Source: Methanogranum sp963676045
GTDB lineage: Archaea; Thermoplasmatota; Thermoplasmata; Methanomassiliicoccales; Methanomethylophilaceae
Length of the DNA: 64,000 bases
Reading direction: 5' to 3'
NCBI GenBank assembly: GCA_963676045.1
Contig: OY780938.1
Location: 1,116,001-1,180,000 of the forward strand
A model generated the notes under the pieces. That model did not search any database, had not been told where the DNA came from, and saw only the letters and a list, made by a program, of their open reading frames with translations. The position numbers and the translations under genes are program-made. The number at the start of each line of letters is the position of its first letter. Within the stretch, counting starts at the first letter, position 1. Positions 27,672 through 36,977 of the stretch are shown in pieces.

Positions 27672-28730
27672 ATGCCGACACTCATGCCGAAGATTGTCAT
27701 GAACCACGGGGCCGGTGGAGAAATAATGCAGGAATTCCTCGCAAATCACATCACCTCTCATTTTCCAAAGATGAAGGCCGAAGTACCCTTGGATTCTATG
27801 GACGACTCTGCGATAATAGATGACGTCGTGTTCACGATAGATGGACACACCGTTAAACCGCTGTTCTTCCCTGGCGGCGACATAGGTAAGATCTCAGTAT
27901 CAGGCACTGTCAACGACATCTCCGTCATGGGAGCTACGCCCTTGGGATTGGGATGCTCCGTCATCATGGAGGAGGGATTGGACTTCGACATAGTCGACAG
28001 GGTGATGGAGAGTGTAGGAAGGACGTGCGAGCACTGCGGCGTGCCTGTGGTGACCGGTGACACCAAAGTCATGGAATCCGGAGCAATAGATCAGATGGTA
28101 ATGACGACAGCCGCCATTGGAAAAAGGTCCATCTACTTGGACAAGAACCTTGAGATAGCCTCCGAATACAGAAAGGTCGATAACAGATGGTGCACTGACA
28201 ACAGCGTCAGACCTGGCGATGCGATAATCGTATCCGGTTACGTCGGAGACCATGGCGTGGCATTGCTATCGTTCCGCGAAGGATACGGCTTTGAAAGCGA
28301 AGTGCAGAGCGACGTCGCGCCGCTCAATAAGATGATCGCAGAGGGATTGAAAGTCGGCGGCATCGTGGCCATGAAGGACCCGACAAGGGGAGGATTGGCG
28401 AACACCCTGAACGAATGGTCCTCCAAATCGAAGATAGGTATGGAGATAGACCAGGTCAAGATACCTCTGAGAGAAGGGGTCGTCAATGCCTGCGACCTAC
28501 TCGGCATAGACCCTCTGAGCATAGGCAACGAAGGCAAGGCCGTCATAGCATGCGTACCGGAAATGGCAGATCAGATCGTCAAGGCACTCAGGAAGACCCC
28601 TGAAGGCAAGAATGCTACAATAATAGGATATGCCAACGATGGACCTGCCAGAGTGGTCCTGAAGACCGAGATCGGCGGAAAAAGGATATTGGAAGCCCCA
28701 TCGGGCGATCCTGTTCCTAGAATATGCTGA
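27672..28730 (+). CDS. hypE: Hydrogenase maturation protein HypE
   Basis: 352 residues. HypE dehydrates the carbamoyl group on its C-terminal Cys to a thiocyanate, the source of the cyanide ligands of [NiFe]-hydrogenase. Seen: the AIR-synthase-like fold with MNHGAGGEIMQEF at the start, a nucleotide-binding region with DDSAIID, SGTVNDISVMGATPLGL and DPTRGGLANTLNEW, and the diagnostic C-terminal end VPRIC with Cys as last residue. Single gene, no hyp partner adjacent; hypB is 14 kb away. Points to a hydrogenase-using anaerobe. Confidence 0.95.
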   Translation: MPTLMPKIVMNHGAGGEIMQEFLANHITSHFPKMKAEVPLDSMDDSAIIDDVVFTIDGHTVKPLFFPGGDIGKISVSGTVNDISVMGATPLGLGCSVIMEEGLDFDIVDRVMESVGRTCEHCGVPVVTGDTKVMESGAIDQMVMTTAAIGKRSIYLDKNLEIASEYRKVDNRWCTDNSVRPGDAIIVSGYVGDHGVALLSFREGYGFESEVQSDVAPLNKMIAEGLKVGGIVAMKDPTRGGLANTLNEWSSKSKIGMEIDQVKIPLREGVVNACDLLGIDPLSIGNEGKAVIACVPEMADQIVKALRKTPEGKNATIIGYANDGPARVVLKTEIGGKRILEAPSGDPVPRIC

Positions 28731-28822
28731 ATCCCATCGTGCATGGTACGGCCCATCATTGTATGGTTACATCCGAATGAATGAAATATGTCCGCCTCAT
28801 ACACTTACAATAGGGCACTATT

Positions 28823-30010
28823 ATGGTAATATTCCTTCCATTTCCTGGATACAGGCCTAATCTTAAAGCCAAAGAATCGATCGGAGAACGCATCTCACCT
28901 CCTTATGATGTGATCGGCCCCGATTATCTCAAAGAACTTCAGCAACACAAGAACAACGTGACCAACCTTACTCTAAAACCTGACTCTGACAAGAGATATC
29001 ACTCTGCCAGGAAAGAACTTGAGAGGATGATCTCGGATGACAGCCTGAAACAGGATACGGATTCGTTCTATCTTTATCAACAGACCTTCGACGACAATGG
29101 CGTCACAAAAGTGAGGACAGGGATCGTGGGCATATTGAAAACCGAGGAGTATTCCGAGGGTCACATCATCCCCCATGAGGAGACGTTCTCCAAAGTCAAG
29201 GAAGACCGCCTGAACCTGCTCAGGGACATGGGCTCCCATCTTGAGTCCATATTCGGCATTTTCGAGGGTTTCACTCCGGAGCTCAACAGGAAGATCGATT
29301 CCTCTGCACAACTCGTATACAGATTCGTTGACCCGCAAAAAGTGGAGCACAGGTACCTCAGGATCGCAGACCACAGGATCTGCAACGAGATCACCGAACA
29401 GCTGAAAGGTCAGAAGATGCTCATAGCCGATGGCCACCACAGATACGAAACGGCCTTGAATTACGCAAAGGAGAATCCCGACGATAAGAAGAAACAATAT
29501 GTCCTCACGACCATGGTGCCAGCGGATGACAAAGGATTGGTCATCTGGCCCACACACAGGATGGTTGACGCAGGGGATATCTCCGAGAAGAATGCGATCT
29601 TGAAGATCTCCAAAGAAATGACCTTAAAAGAGGTCACCGTCGAAGAGATGGAATCCGAGATCAAGGACTGGATGATGGGATTGATGTTCAGGTCCGGAAA
29701 ATGCTACCTTGCAAGATACGAGAAAGGTTCCGATCCAATGTGGGCCCTGGACACGTACGTCGCACAGGAATTGATACTGAAAGCGATCTACAAATACGAT
29801 GAGGATAAGGCCAAGGTCTCCTATGATGCTGAATATTGCTCCGTCAAGAAGAAGATGGAGAACAAGGAACACGATCTCGCCATCATTCTCAACGATCCGA
29901 AGCTACAGACGATCTGGGACCTATCAATGATCGGCAAGAGGATGCCCAAGAAGACCACTTTCTTCTTCCCCAAGATATGGTCAGGGTTCGTCTTCTACAA
30001 GATGGATTGA
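28823..30010 (+). CDS. DUF1015 family protein
   Basis: 395 residues. Family marks: the N-terminal FPGYRPNLKA... ERISPPYDVI, HNNVTNLTL-like segment, LYQQTF, GIVGILKTEEYSEG..., HEETFSKVKEDRL, and MLIADGHHRYETALNYAKE. The family occurs in bacteria and archaea; I know of no established function. Conserved charged motifs (HEET, DGHHRYET) suggest an enzyme. Lies 92 bp after hypE on the same strand and may share its transcript. Soluble, no membrane segment. Confidence 0.85.
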   Translation: MVIFLPFPGYRPNLKAKESIGERISPPYDVIGPDYLKELQQHKNNVTNLTLKPDSDKRYHSARKELERMISDDSLKQDTDSFYLYQQTFDDNGVTKVRTGIVGILKTEEYSEGHIIPHEETFSKVKEDRLNLLRDMGSHLESIFGIFEGFTPELNRKIDSSAQLVYRFVDPQKVEHRYLRIADHRICNEITEQLKGQKMLIADGHHRYETALNYAKENPDDKKKQYVLTTMVPADDKGLVIWPTHRMVDAGDISEKNAILKISKEMTLKEVTVEEMESEIKDWMMGLMFRSGKCYLARYEKGSDPMWALDTYVAQELILKAIYKYDEDKAKVSYDAEYCSVKKKMENKEHDLAIILNDPKLQTIWDLSMIGKRMPKKTTFFFPKIWSGFVFYKMD

Positions 30011-30057
30011 TCGACCGATCACGCCATTAATCGCATCAAACCATTTACTCGAATTTC

Positions 30058-31551
30058 TCAAATCCCGTTTTCCTTCGGAATCGGTTCCAATTGCTCGCGG
30101 ACGAGGAATACGGGGCCGTGCCCCCCGATGGCCATGCAAGGCCTTCCGGATTCCCTCGACACATCATGCATTATATCCATGACCAGTCCTCTCATCCTCT
30201 TAGCCTTCGGAGAGTCTATATCGACAGTGGTCATCAGATAGGGGGCGATGGAATTGAATCTTCTGAGGTCGTCTGAGAAATGCTTTATGTCCAGCAACAG
30301 GTCCCCGGTGAATATCAGGTTCAATGCATGACACACGAATATGCATTCGCCGTACATGTGTCCACCCTCTCCTTCGAGAATATCGAAATCGTATGCGCCG
30401 ACTGAAAACTTGCCTATATTTATGAAACCGTTGTGCTCTTTGGGAGTCCCGCTGTCCAAAATATGCACCCTTGACATATCCGGAGAGACGTAACGTGTGA
30501 TTATACGGCTCAGTCTGCTGTATCCTCTGCAGAATTCCTTTTCCTCACGATAATCGTCCTCGCCTGAATTATGACGCGCGAGACTGTCTGCACTCTTCTG
30601 ATTCATCCATATCTCCGCATCATCCTGAAGATGGTAAAGCAGTCCGCAATGATCTATATCGGCATGGGTCACGAATATCCTCTTCGACAGGGAATCCCAA
30701 TCCGGCATTGCCCTGCGGACCTCATGCATTATCTCCTCGTGATATACCGCATAACCGCAATCTACCATCATGACCGAATCGCCAGACCTCATAAGGCATA
30801 TGTTGCTGCCACATACTGGCTCCAGGACCGTTATGGAGATATCGGACGCAATCTCCAGGTCGGTCCTCTTACAGATGAATCTTGCGCCATGATGGTCCTT
30901 TATGAATTTGCTGAAATCGCGTATGGAACTGAAGACCTTGTAAGGATTCTCACCGCTCTTCTGAAGGAATTGAAGAACACGATTCGCCTCCGATAGGAAT
31001 TCCATTGACTCTTCCTTCGTAAGTCCCAGATCTGCTCTTATCTCCTCTGAGAACTGCATATAGAATACGGAATTGTCAAAACTGTTATCAGAACGATTGC
31101 GCCCGGTGACGATCGCTCCGTAACGCTCGCGCATCGCATTCAATGCCTCTTCCATATCCTCTTTGTAATCGAAGAGGACCCCCATCGAGAATTCTTGCTT
31201 GACTCCGTCCGCCTTTACAGAGTTGATATATGAGATGCTGAGATTGAATCTGTCGAGTATATCGAGAAGACTCAGCAACTCCCCTGGACGATCCTCCATT
31301 TGAAGGCTTATCGTCAGCACAGAGCTCTCTGTCATCTCTCCGGCCATATATCCCATTGCGGCAAGCTCCTTTGACATGCTGGCGATCGCTTCCTCTGACG
31401 CCTCGACATCGAGAAAGACCGTGCGCATATCGACAGCTTTGTTATAGCTAAGGCGCGTTATATTGCCACCATTGGATACGATGACCTTCGCTGCTCTTCT
31501 GAGTGTGCCTGGTCTGTCTGGGGCTGCAAGTATGAAGGTCTCTTTAACCAT
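30058..31551 (-). CDS. Two ACT domains fused to a metallo-beta-lactamase domain
   Basis: About 497 residues. Residues 1-75 and about 80-150 are two ACT-type regulatory domains (ETFILAAPDRPGTLRRAAKVIVSNGGNI; LTISLQMEDRPGELLSLLDILDRFNLSI), which normally bind amino acids. After a helical linker, residues about 235-480 form a metallo-beta-lactamase fold with the metal motif VTHADIDHCGLL, a later EGEGGHMYGECI and GDLLLD, and GGHGPVFL. The linker keeps PYKVFSSIRDFSKF. Start: ATG at 31551, 28 bp below CTATAAAATAC; the upstream ATG (31566) is too close to the TATA. Substrate unknown; probably a hydrolase switched by an amino acid (inference). Stands alone between tRNA-Thr and the DUF1015 gene. Confidence 0.78.
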   Translation of the reverse strand: MVKETFILAAPDRPGTLRRAAKVIVSNGGNITRLSYNKAVDMRTVFLDVEASEEAIASMSKELAAMGYMAGEMTESSVLTISLQMEDRPGELLSLLDILDRFNLSISYINSVKADGVKQEFSMGVLFDYKEDMEEALNAMRERYGAIVTGRNRSDNSFDNSVFYMQFSEEIRADLGLTKEESMEFLSEANRVLQFLQKSGENPYKVFSSIRDFSKFIKDHHGARFICKRTDLEIASDISITVLEPVCGSNICLMRSGDSVMMVDCGYAVYHEEIMHEVRRAMPDWDSLSKRIFVTHADIDHCGLLYHLQDDAEIWMNQKSADSLARHNSGEDDYREEKEFCRGYSRLSRIITRYVSPDMSRVHILDSGTPKEHNGFINIGKFSVGAYDFDILEGEGGHMYGECIFVCHALNLIFTGDLLLDIKHFSDDLRRFNSIAPYLMTTVDIDSPKAKRMRGLVMDIMHDVSRESGRPCMAIGGHGPVFLVREQLEPIPKENGI

Positions 31552-31653
31552 CGACCGGAAAATCATTTGGTATCTATAAAATACAATCTTCGACGATCAT
31601 CGAACTTTATAGAATGCTGAAATTAACATATACCCAAAGATCTGAAAAAGGAA

Positions 31654-31728
31654 TGGAGCCGCTGATGGGAATCGAACCCACGACCTACGCCTTACCAAGG
31701 CGTCGCTATACCCCTTAGCCACAGCGGC
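31654..31728 (-). tRNA. tRNA-Thr (anticodon GGU)
   Basis: Minus strand: acceptor GCCGCTG / CAGCGGC, anticodon stem ACGCC / GGCGT with loop TTGGTAA (anticodon GGT), T loop GGGTTCGATTCCC. Discriminator T followed by an encoded CCA (plus positions 31654-31656). Confidence 0.93.
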
Positions 31729-31837
31729 GTTACTCCATGCTAATCTGCCTATTATGTATAAATGTTTCTAAAAAAAACATCACTCAGCATGTATGCTTCA
31801 ATAAGCTTTATTTCAGTGTCGTGCCTAACCATCCTCC

Positions 31838-33775
31838 ATGAAGAAGGAGATGAGTTCTTTCGATGTTCGTTCCATAGTCTCAGAGCTCTCGATACTCGAG
31901 AACGCTCATATGGACAAGATATTCCAGTGGGGATCGGGCAATGTGCTATTCCGCATAAACGCCCAGGGCCCTGGTAAGAAGGACCTCTTCTTCAAGGACA
32001 GAAAATGGTTGTATCTTGCACCTGAAAAGCCAGAGACCCCTATAACCCCTACATCCTTCGCTACTTTCCTTAGAAAGTATCTGGACAATGCCAGAGTGGG
32101 AAAGACTGTGCAAGCTGGATTCGACAGGGTCATAATAATGGAACTTTTCAAGGCGGATGCGGAATATAAGCTGATCTTCGAGATGTTCGGCGGAGGAAAC
32201 GTCCTGCTGGTACTTGACGGTAAGATCGTTAATTGTCTCATTCATAAGACATACAGGGACCGTTCTACCCGTCCGGGAGAAGAATATATCGCCCCAAAAG
32301 GAAGATTCGACCCATTCACTGCGACCCTCGACGCATTCAAGACTGAATTCCGTGCATCTGAGTCCGATACCGTGAGAACATTGGCCACGGTCATAAATCT
32401 CGGAGGACAGTATGCAGAGGAGGTCTGCAACCGTGCAGGCATTGCAAAGAACACATCTCAAGCCCAGATCGACGACGAGGGCATAGACAAACTCTATGAC
32501 GCCTTGCAAAAGGTCATTGACCATGTGATTAAGGACAATCAACCGACAGTTTTCTTGAAAGAAGGGAAGATGGTGGACCTCGCTCCTGTCGACCTATCGA
32601 TATATGACACAGAAGACTCTCTGAAATTCGACACTGTATCACTTGCCATAGCGGCCTATCTGAAAGAGGTGGGCCTGAAGGAAGAAGAGGATTATGTCGA
32701 TCCGGAGATGGAGAAACTTCAAAAGAGGATAGAGAAGCAGCAAGAGACCATCGATGAATACAGGATGGAATGCGAGGACCTCAAGAAACATGCAGATGTC
32801 CTTTACACAGAATATCAGAAAGTCACTGAACTCCTTTCAGTCCTTGACCAACAATCGAAAAGGATTACCTGGGACAAACTGAAGGAGGGTGCGATGAAGA
32901 TCCCATTCGTGAAAGACATCGACCCGTCCAAGAATATGGTCACCGCAATAATAGGTGGCCTAGATGTCAAGATGGACTATACCCAGACGCTCGATGCGAA
33001 TGCTTCCAACATATACTCTAGAAGCAAGGACATAGGCGAAAAATCCAAAAGAGCAGAAGAAGCACTTATGGAAAGCAAAACCGAATTGGAAAAGAGATTG
33101 AAAGGCATCAACAAGGCAAGGGCGATAGCCGCATCGAAGGTCCAGCCTACTAAACAATTCTGGTTCGAAAGATACAAATGGTTCATAACAACAGCTGGAA
33201 AACTTGTCCTTGCAGGCAGAGACACCCACACCAACGATAATGTCGTAAAAAAGCATCTCAAGGAAGGCGATGTTTTCGCACATGCGGATGTTCACGGTGC
33301 TCCATCGGTGATACTCAAAGAAGGCAAGAACGCCGCCCCTGAAGAATATCGGGAGGTCTGCACATTCGCATTGGCACAATCCAAATCCTGGATCGCAGTA
33401 CTCTCAGAAGGTACCGCTTTCTGGGTATACCCGGATCAGGTGAGCAAGACCCCTAATCCAGGAGAGTTCGTGCCCCGCGGAGCATTCATTGTTCGTGGAA
33501 AGAGAAATTACGAACATCACCTTGACATCGAACTGGGCATAGGCGAGATAGAATACGAAGGAAGCAGGAAGATAATGTGCGGACCTGTCAGCACCATTGA
33601 CAAGTGTGCAAAATACATGGTGATCCGTCCAGGCCGTGCAAAGAACGGAAGGATGGCTGGCGATATCGCAAAAGAATTCCATGTTCCTGAAGAGGAGATA
33701 TCTCGCATACTGCCACCTGGAGACGTGGAAATAATAAAGAAGGTCTGGCCTCAAGAGGAGTCCCCTGAAGTTTGA
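31838..33775 (+). CDS. rqcH: RqcH/NEMF (NFACT) ribosome quality-control protein
   Basis: 645 residues. Homologue of bacterial RqcH and eukaryotic Rqc2/NEMF, which bind the large ribosomal subunit carrying a stalled peptidyl-tRNA and can add alanine tails. Seen: NFACT-N domain with NAQGPGKKDL (41-50), the catalytic Asp-Arg pair at 96-97 (GFDRVII), matching Asp97-Arg98 of Bacillus RqcH, a helix-hairpin-helix region with GGQYAEEVCNRAGI, a long coiled coil (about 285-330), and the NFACT-R domain near the C-terminus with WFERYKWF, GRDTHTND and VFAHADVHGAPS. Leaderless-type start (ATG 31838, about 28 bp below a TTTATTT element). Confidence 0.92.
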   Translation: MKKEMSSFDVRSIVSELSILENAHMDKIFQWGSGNVLFRINAQGPGKKDLFFKDRKWLYLAPEKPETPITPTSFATFLRKYLDNARVGKTVQAGFDRVIIMELFKADAEYKLIFEMFGGGNVLLVLDGKIVNCLIHKTYRDRSTRPGEEYIAPKGRFDPFTATLDAFKTEFRASESDTVRTLATVINLGGQYAEEVCNRAGIAKNTSQAQIDDEGIDKLYDALQKVIDHVIKDNQPTVFLKEGKMVDLAPVDLSIYDTEDSLKFDTVSLAIAAYLKEVGLKEEEDYVDPEMEKLQKRIEKQQETIDEYRMECEDLKKHADVLYTEYQKVTELLSVLDQQSKRITWDKLKEGAMKIPFVKDIDPSKNMVTAIIGGLDVKMDYTQTLDANASNIYSRSKDIGEKSKRAEEALMESKTELEKRLKGINKARAIAASKVQPTKQFWFERYKWFITTAGKLVLAGRDTHTNDNVVKKHLKEGDVFAHADVHGAPSVILKEGKNAAPEEYREVCTFALAQSKSWIAVLSEGTAFWVYPDQVSKTPNPGEFVPRGAFIVRGKRNYEHHLDIELGIGEIEYEGSRKIMCGPVSTIDKCAKYMVIRPGRAKNGRMAGDIAKEFHVPEEEISRILPPGDVEIIKKVWPQEESPEV

Positions 33776-33808
33776 CGTACTTCTGACACGAGTACCAACA
33801 TTTTGGAA

Positions 33809-33885
33809 TGGCGCCCGTGCTGGGATTCGAACCCAGGTCAAGAGATCCGCAATCTCGCAGGATATCCAAGCTACCCCACACGGGC
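33809..33885 (-). tRNA. tRNA-Arg (anticodon GCG)
   Basis: Minus strand: acceptor GCCCGTG / CACGGGC, anticodon loop TTGCGGA between CGAGA and TCTCT (outermost pair mismatched), T arm CTGGG-TTCGAAT-CCCAG, discriminator G, encoded CCA. An Ala (UGC) reading would need a shifted loop and lacks the G3:U70 pair, so Arg is preferred. It shares the D arm with the Arg-UCG gene. Confidence 0.88.
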
Positions 33886-33920
33886 TGATTATGCGGAGAT
33901 TTATACTATTTAAAAAGTTT

Positions 33921-34112
33921 TCAGACTTCTGGGCGGGACAGGTAACGTGTTATGTAGCCTGCGATCCTGTTCCTCATTGTTATTGAGGAAACGTCTGTGA
34001 GTACATTTACCATTGCCTTGTTGTTTTCAAAATCCCTGCTGAATGCCTGGGGATATTTGTTGACGAGCTCAATGGCTACTCTCTTGATGTAGGTGGGTCT
34101 TATTCTTCCCAT
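33921..34112 (-). CDS. rps17e: Ribosomal protein S17e
   Basis: 63 residues of the small ribosomal subunit, archaeal/eukaryotic type. Matches the family along its length: MGRIRPTYIKRVAIELV, a helix with Asn-Lys, then MRNRIAGYITRYL at the end. The ATG at 34112 is chosen over the in-frame GTG at 34121 because the family starts MGxxR and GGTGA lies just upstream. Sits downstream of thyX on the same strand. Confidence 0.92.
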   Translation of the reverse strand: MGRIRPTYIKRVAIELVNKYPQAFSRDFENNKAMVNVLTDVSSITMRNRIAGYITRYLSRPEV

Positions 34113-34151
34113 ATCGTTCACCGAGTAACCCGACTAATTAATAATCCCTAT

Positions 34152-34814
34152 TTAAGGTTTATTGGACTTCTTAGGCTTACCACATGACAACTTGCCTTCG
34201 GGACAGGGTCCCTTCACACATGGAGGTCCTGCATTCTTGAATATTGTAGGGGACACCTCCTTGCATAATGCCAACATATTCTCCGCCAACTCTCTGATCT
34301 CCCATTGTGCACGGTTGCAACATCTCAAAGAGAAGAAATGCAAAAGCTCCCTTGCATTCATGGTTATGGTTATGTTGGTGGTACATCCGTTGGGCAATAA
34401 GTACCTGGCATCCTCTGACGGGATCTTCTTCTCCATCTCCGTATATGCCTTCCATATCTGCTCCATGGTGGCAGTATATATCGCCATGAGCTCCGGGTCC
34501 GACCTGACGGTCTCCGGTATGACATAAGTTGGCTCATCCAAGGAAACGTATCTCTGGCTCTGCTGTGAGAATGAAGCTATCCTATGTCTCACCAATTGAT
34601 GCGTCAGAGCGCGTGATACCCCCTCCACCGAGAATGTGAATGTGGCATGTTCTATGACCGAATAATGTCCCATGCCGACGATGGCATTCAATGTCTTCTC
34701 TGGATCCTGCGAACCGAGAAGATCTGCTGACGATCTTTCGGAATAACACGACTTTCCTGCTGCAGCACATATCGCATCAGCGTTCTGGGTATATGCCAAT
34801 AATTTAACTATCAT
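34152..34814 (-). CDS. thyX: Flavin-dependent thymidylate synthase ThyX
   Basis: 220 residues. Makes dTMP from dUMP with methylene-tetrahydro(methano)pterin and FAD. The diagnostic motif RHRIASFSQQSQR is at about 76-88, preceded by GHYSVIEHATFTFSVEGVSRA and followed by MNARELLHFFSLRCCNRAQWEI. The tail is Cys-rich and basic (PPCVKGPCPEGKLSCGKPKK), which could bind a metal. Overlaps the TraB-like gene by 4 bases (ATGA). Confidence 0.96.
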   Translation of the reverse strand: MIVKLLAYTQNADAICAAAGKSCYSERSSADLLGSQDPEKTLNAIVGMGHYSVIEHATFTFSVEGVSRALTHQLVRHRIASFSQQSQRYVSLDEPTYVIPETVRSDPELMAIYTATMEQIWKAYTEMEKKIPSEDARYLLPNGCTTNITITMNARELLHFFSLRCCNRAQWEIRELAENMLALCKEVSPTIFKNAGPPCVKGPCPEGKLSCGKPKKSNKP

Positions 34815-35539
34815 TGATCTGCCTTCGTTTTTAATTCATTGTTCCAGACTGAGTCCTTAACCTTATCCAACCTTTCTGGATCCAGAAGGTCCGCTAGCCT
34901 TATCTTGAATATGTCGAGACCGGGCAGCAATGCACATAATCCTTCCACGTGCGCATCTCCTACCACTATCACGATCCGATCATATTTTTCGTAATTCTCC
35001 AATATCCTTTGGGACATGTACTCGTTCCTTTCATCTATCAATTTTCTGACAAATGTCGGATATTTCCTTCTCATGCCATCTATGAATGCGGATTCATCGG
35101 CTGAGAAATCCCTCTGCACCTTCTCTACCTTCCTCGTACCGAAGAGATTGTCCGTTTTCATGGACCAGGAATACCTGAACTTCTCTCTGAATGACATCTC
35201 CTCTTCCATGTCCGCCATGACCTTCTCCGCGTCCATGTCCATACATATGACCTCTGCACCGACGATGTTTGCCATCTGGATCGCTGCCAGAAGCTCGCCC
35301 CCCGTCTGTGTGTCGTTCTGAGCGGACATCTTTTCCTGATACTTCGCTGATTTCTGATATGATTTTGGAAGTTCTGAAAGATCGCGCTTCTTTTCGGTGC
35401 TTTTATTATCTGCGGTGAGAGCCTTGTATCTCTTTTCATCCAATTCGATGAATACCGCATTGGGCCATATGTTCTTTATTATGAATGAAACGGATTCTGA
35501 TATCCGAAATATGTGCCCTGTACCGATGATCACTATCAT
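34811..35539 (-). CDS. TraB/PrgY-like protein, soluble short form
   Basis: 242 residues. Family features: GTGHIFRISESV at the start (the GTAHxS-like motif), a strand ending IELDEKRYKAL, GGELLAAIQMA, a central LIDERNEYMSQRI, and VVGDAHVEGL. Longer members carry a C-terminal membrane domain that is absent here. The Gram-positive TraB/PrgY proteins shut down pheromone, but the family is broad and the role in archaea is unknown. Coupled by a 4-base overlap to thyX downstream. Confidence 0.75.
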   Translation of the reverse strand: MIVIIGTGHIFRISESVSFIIKNIWPNAVFIELDEKRYKALTADNKSTEKKRDLSELPKSYQKSAKYQEKMSAQNDTQTGGELLAAIQMANIVGAEVICMDMDAEKVMADMEEEMSFREKFRYSWSMKTDNLFGTRKVEKVQRDFSADESAFIDGMRRKYPTFVRKLIDERNEYMSQRILENYEKYDRIVIVVGDAHVEGLCALLPGLDIFKIRLADLLDPERLDKVKDSVWNNELKTKADQ

Positions 35540-35556
35540 TTGTTCACCATGCCAAC

Positions 35557-36015
35557 TTAATCTAACCTATTGATGGGGCAGCTCTCTATCCACTCGCCAT
35601 CATATATTGCCGTACCATCCGATGAATAATGGATCCCGTGTCCCTCCATGCGATCGTTCAAGAACCAACCGATGTATTTCTCACCATTGGGCCATGAAAG
35701 GATCCCTTTTCCACTCATCTTCCCTTCTTCGAAGCCACCTTCGTACGTGGTCCCATCTGGCCATTCCATGCGCCCCGTACCTGACCTGGTGTCATCCTTG
35801 AATTCACCATCGTATCTTTTGCCATCGGCCCAGATGAAGGAACCTTGGCCTGAACGGATACCCACGGAATACTCTCCCTCGTATCTGTCACCGTTCGACC
35901 AAATGAAAACACCTATGCCATTCTCAACAGGCGCTCCGTCCAGCATGGCATATTCGCCGACATAGGTGCCATTGTCATAGATCATTTTTGTGACCCGCAG
36001 ACCTTCCCCGTCCAT
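35557..36015 (-). CDS. MORN-repeat protein
   Basis: 152 residues made almost entirely of MORN repeats of 23 residues: about five full copies with the pattern YxGEF...GxGxFxWPDG (RYEGEYSVGIRSGQGSFIW, RYDGEFKDDTRSGTGRMEW, TYEGGFEEGKMSGKGILSW, and so on) plus part copies at both ends. No signal peptide or other domain. MORN repeats form beta-hairpin arrays that often bind lipids or partners. The role here is unknown. It lies 17 bases upstream of the TraB-like gene and may be co-transcribed with it and thyX. Confidence 0.82.
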   Translation of the reverse strand: MDGEGLRVTKMIYDNGTYVGEYAMLDGAPVENGIGVFIWSNGDRYEGEYSVGIRSGQGSFIWADGKRYDGEFKDDTRSGTGRMEWPDGTTYEGGFEEGKMSGKGILSWPNGEKYIGWFLNDRMEGHGIHYSSDGTAIYDGEWIESCPINRLD

Positions 36016-36065
36016 GAATACTGTAAGTATTCACATCTAAAAACCTTTTACAACCGATGGCCCCG

Positions 36066-36893
36066 TCAGAGATACAGTTCTTGTCTCCTTCTATCGAAAT
36101 ACGATATGCTGGACATGTTTTGTTCTCTATCGTACCTTGGAAGATCGCCTTCCAACCTGCATGTGAGCATGTGCTCGTCGTCTCCAAAATACTCGCCTAT
36201 CGTCCTTCCCTTTGGATCGATGACGATGCAACCGCCTCCAAATACTGCATCGATGCCGTTATGGCCTATCGCATTGCAAGCGGCCACGTACATGCCGTTG
36301 TCATCTGCCCTTGCAGGGAGGAACCTTTCCCATGTCTCCTTCCTCCTGGTGCCTCCTATGCCTGAGCTATGCGGTATCAGCACAAGCTCGGCTCCCTTAG
36401 CCCTCAATACGGTGGATATGTCTGGAATATGCCCCTCCCAACATAGATGGACTCCAACATCCGCATTGCCCACATTCGCTACGGGGAGCTCATTTCCAGA
36501 GTTGAAGAGGCCCTTCTCATTGCTACCTAGATGGGTCTTCCTATAGACGGTCATATTCTTTGGGCCGACTGTCATCTGTGTTATGTATGGCCCGTCTTCT
36601 GAAGATTCCATAAACCCGAACGATATGCCGATGTTATTCTTGGACGAAAGATCGCAGATGGTCTTTATGGCTTCATCATCGATGCAGATGGCATATTGAT
36701 TCGGGTTTTTTGACGTATAGCCTGTGAGGCTTGCTTCAGGAAAACATAACATGTCCGACCCCAAACGAACTGCCTCATCGATAAAGGATATAATGTGAGA
36801 GAGATTCCTTTCCGTTTTATCTACGACAGAATTCATCTGTACCATTGACAACTGCATTGCTCTCATTGAGGGTGCATGGCATAATGCCGCCAT
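36066..36893 (-). CDS. Carbon-nitrogen hydrolase (nitrilase superfamily)
   Basis: 275 residues. The Glu-Lys-Cys triad is visible: Glu in CFPEASLTGY, Lys in VYRKTHLG, Cys in VHLCWEGHIPD; also GRTIGEY near the end. Such enzymes split amides or nitriles (for example omega-amidase or N-carbamoyl-polyamine hydrolase). An agmatine-derived substrate is conceivable given the arginine decarboxylase elsewhere in the window, but nothing links them directly. Start 36893 lies just below an AAATATATCG element; ATGs at 36866 or 36857 would trim a poorly conserved N-terminus. Confidence 0.85.
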   Translation of the reverse strand: MAALCHAPSMRAMQLSMVQMNSVVDKTERNLSHIISFIDEAVRLGSDMLCFPEASLTGYTSKNPNQYAICIDDEAIKTICDLSSKNNIGISFGFMESSEDGPYITQMTVGPKNMTVYRKTHLGSNEKGLFNSGNELPVANVGNADVGVHLCWEGHIPDISTVLRAKGAELVLIPHSSGIGGTRRKETWERFLPARADDNGMYVAACNAIGHNGIDAVFGGGCIVIDPKGRTIGEYFGDDEHMLTCRLEGDLPRYDREQNMSSISYFDRRRQELYL

Positions 36894-36977
36894 AATCTTT
36901 ATCGAGAGCAGATTCGAATGACGATATATTTTGCAATAAGCAAAAGGGATAATAACCGCCCTTCTTATCAGGTCAAT

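Noticed and set aside
33809..33885. tRNA-Ala (UGC) reading
   Set aside because: Requires a shifted anticodon loop and lacks the G3:U70 identity pair; Arg-GCG fits the D-arm spacing of the other Arg tRNA.
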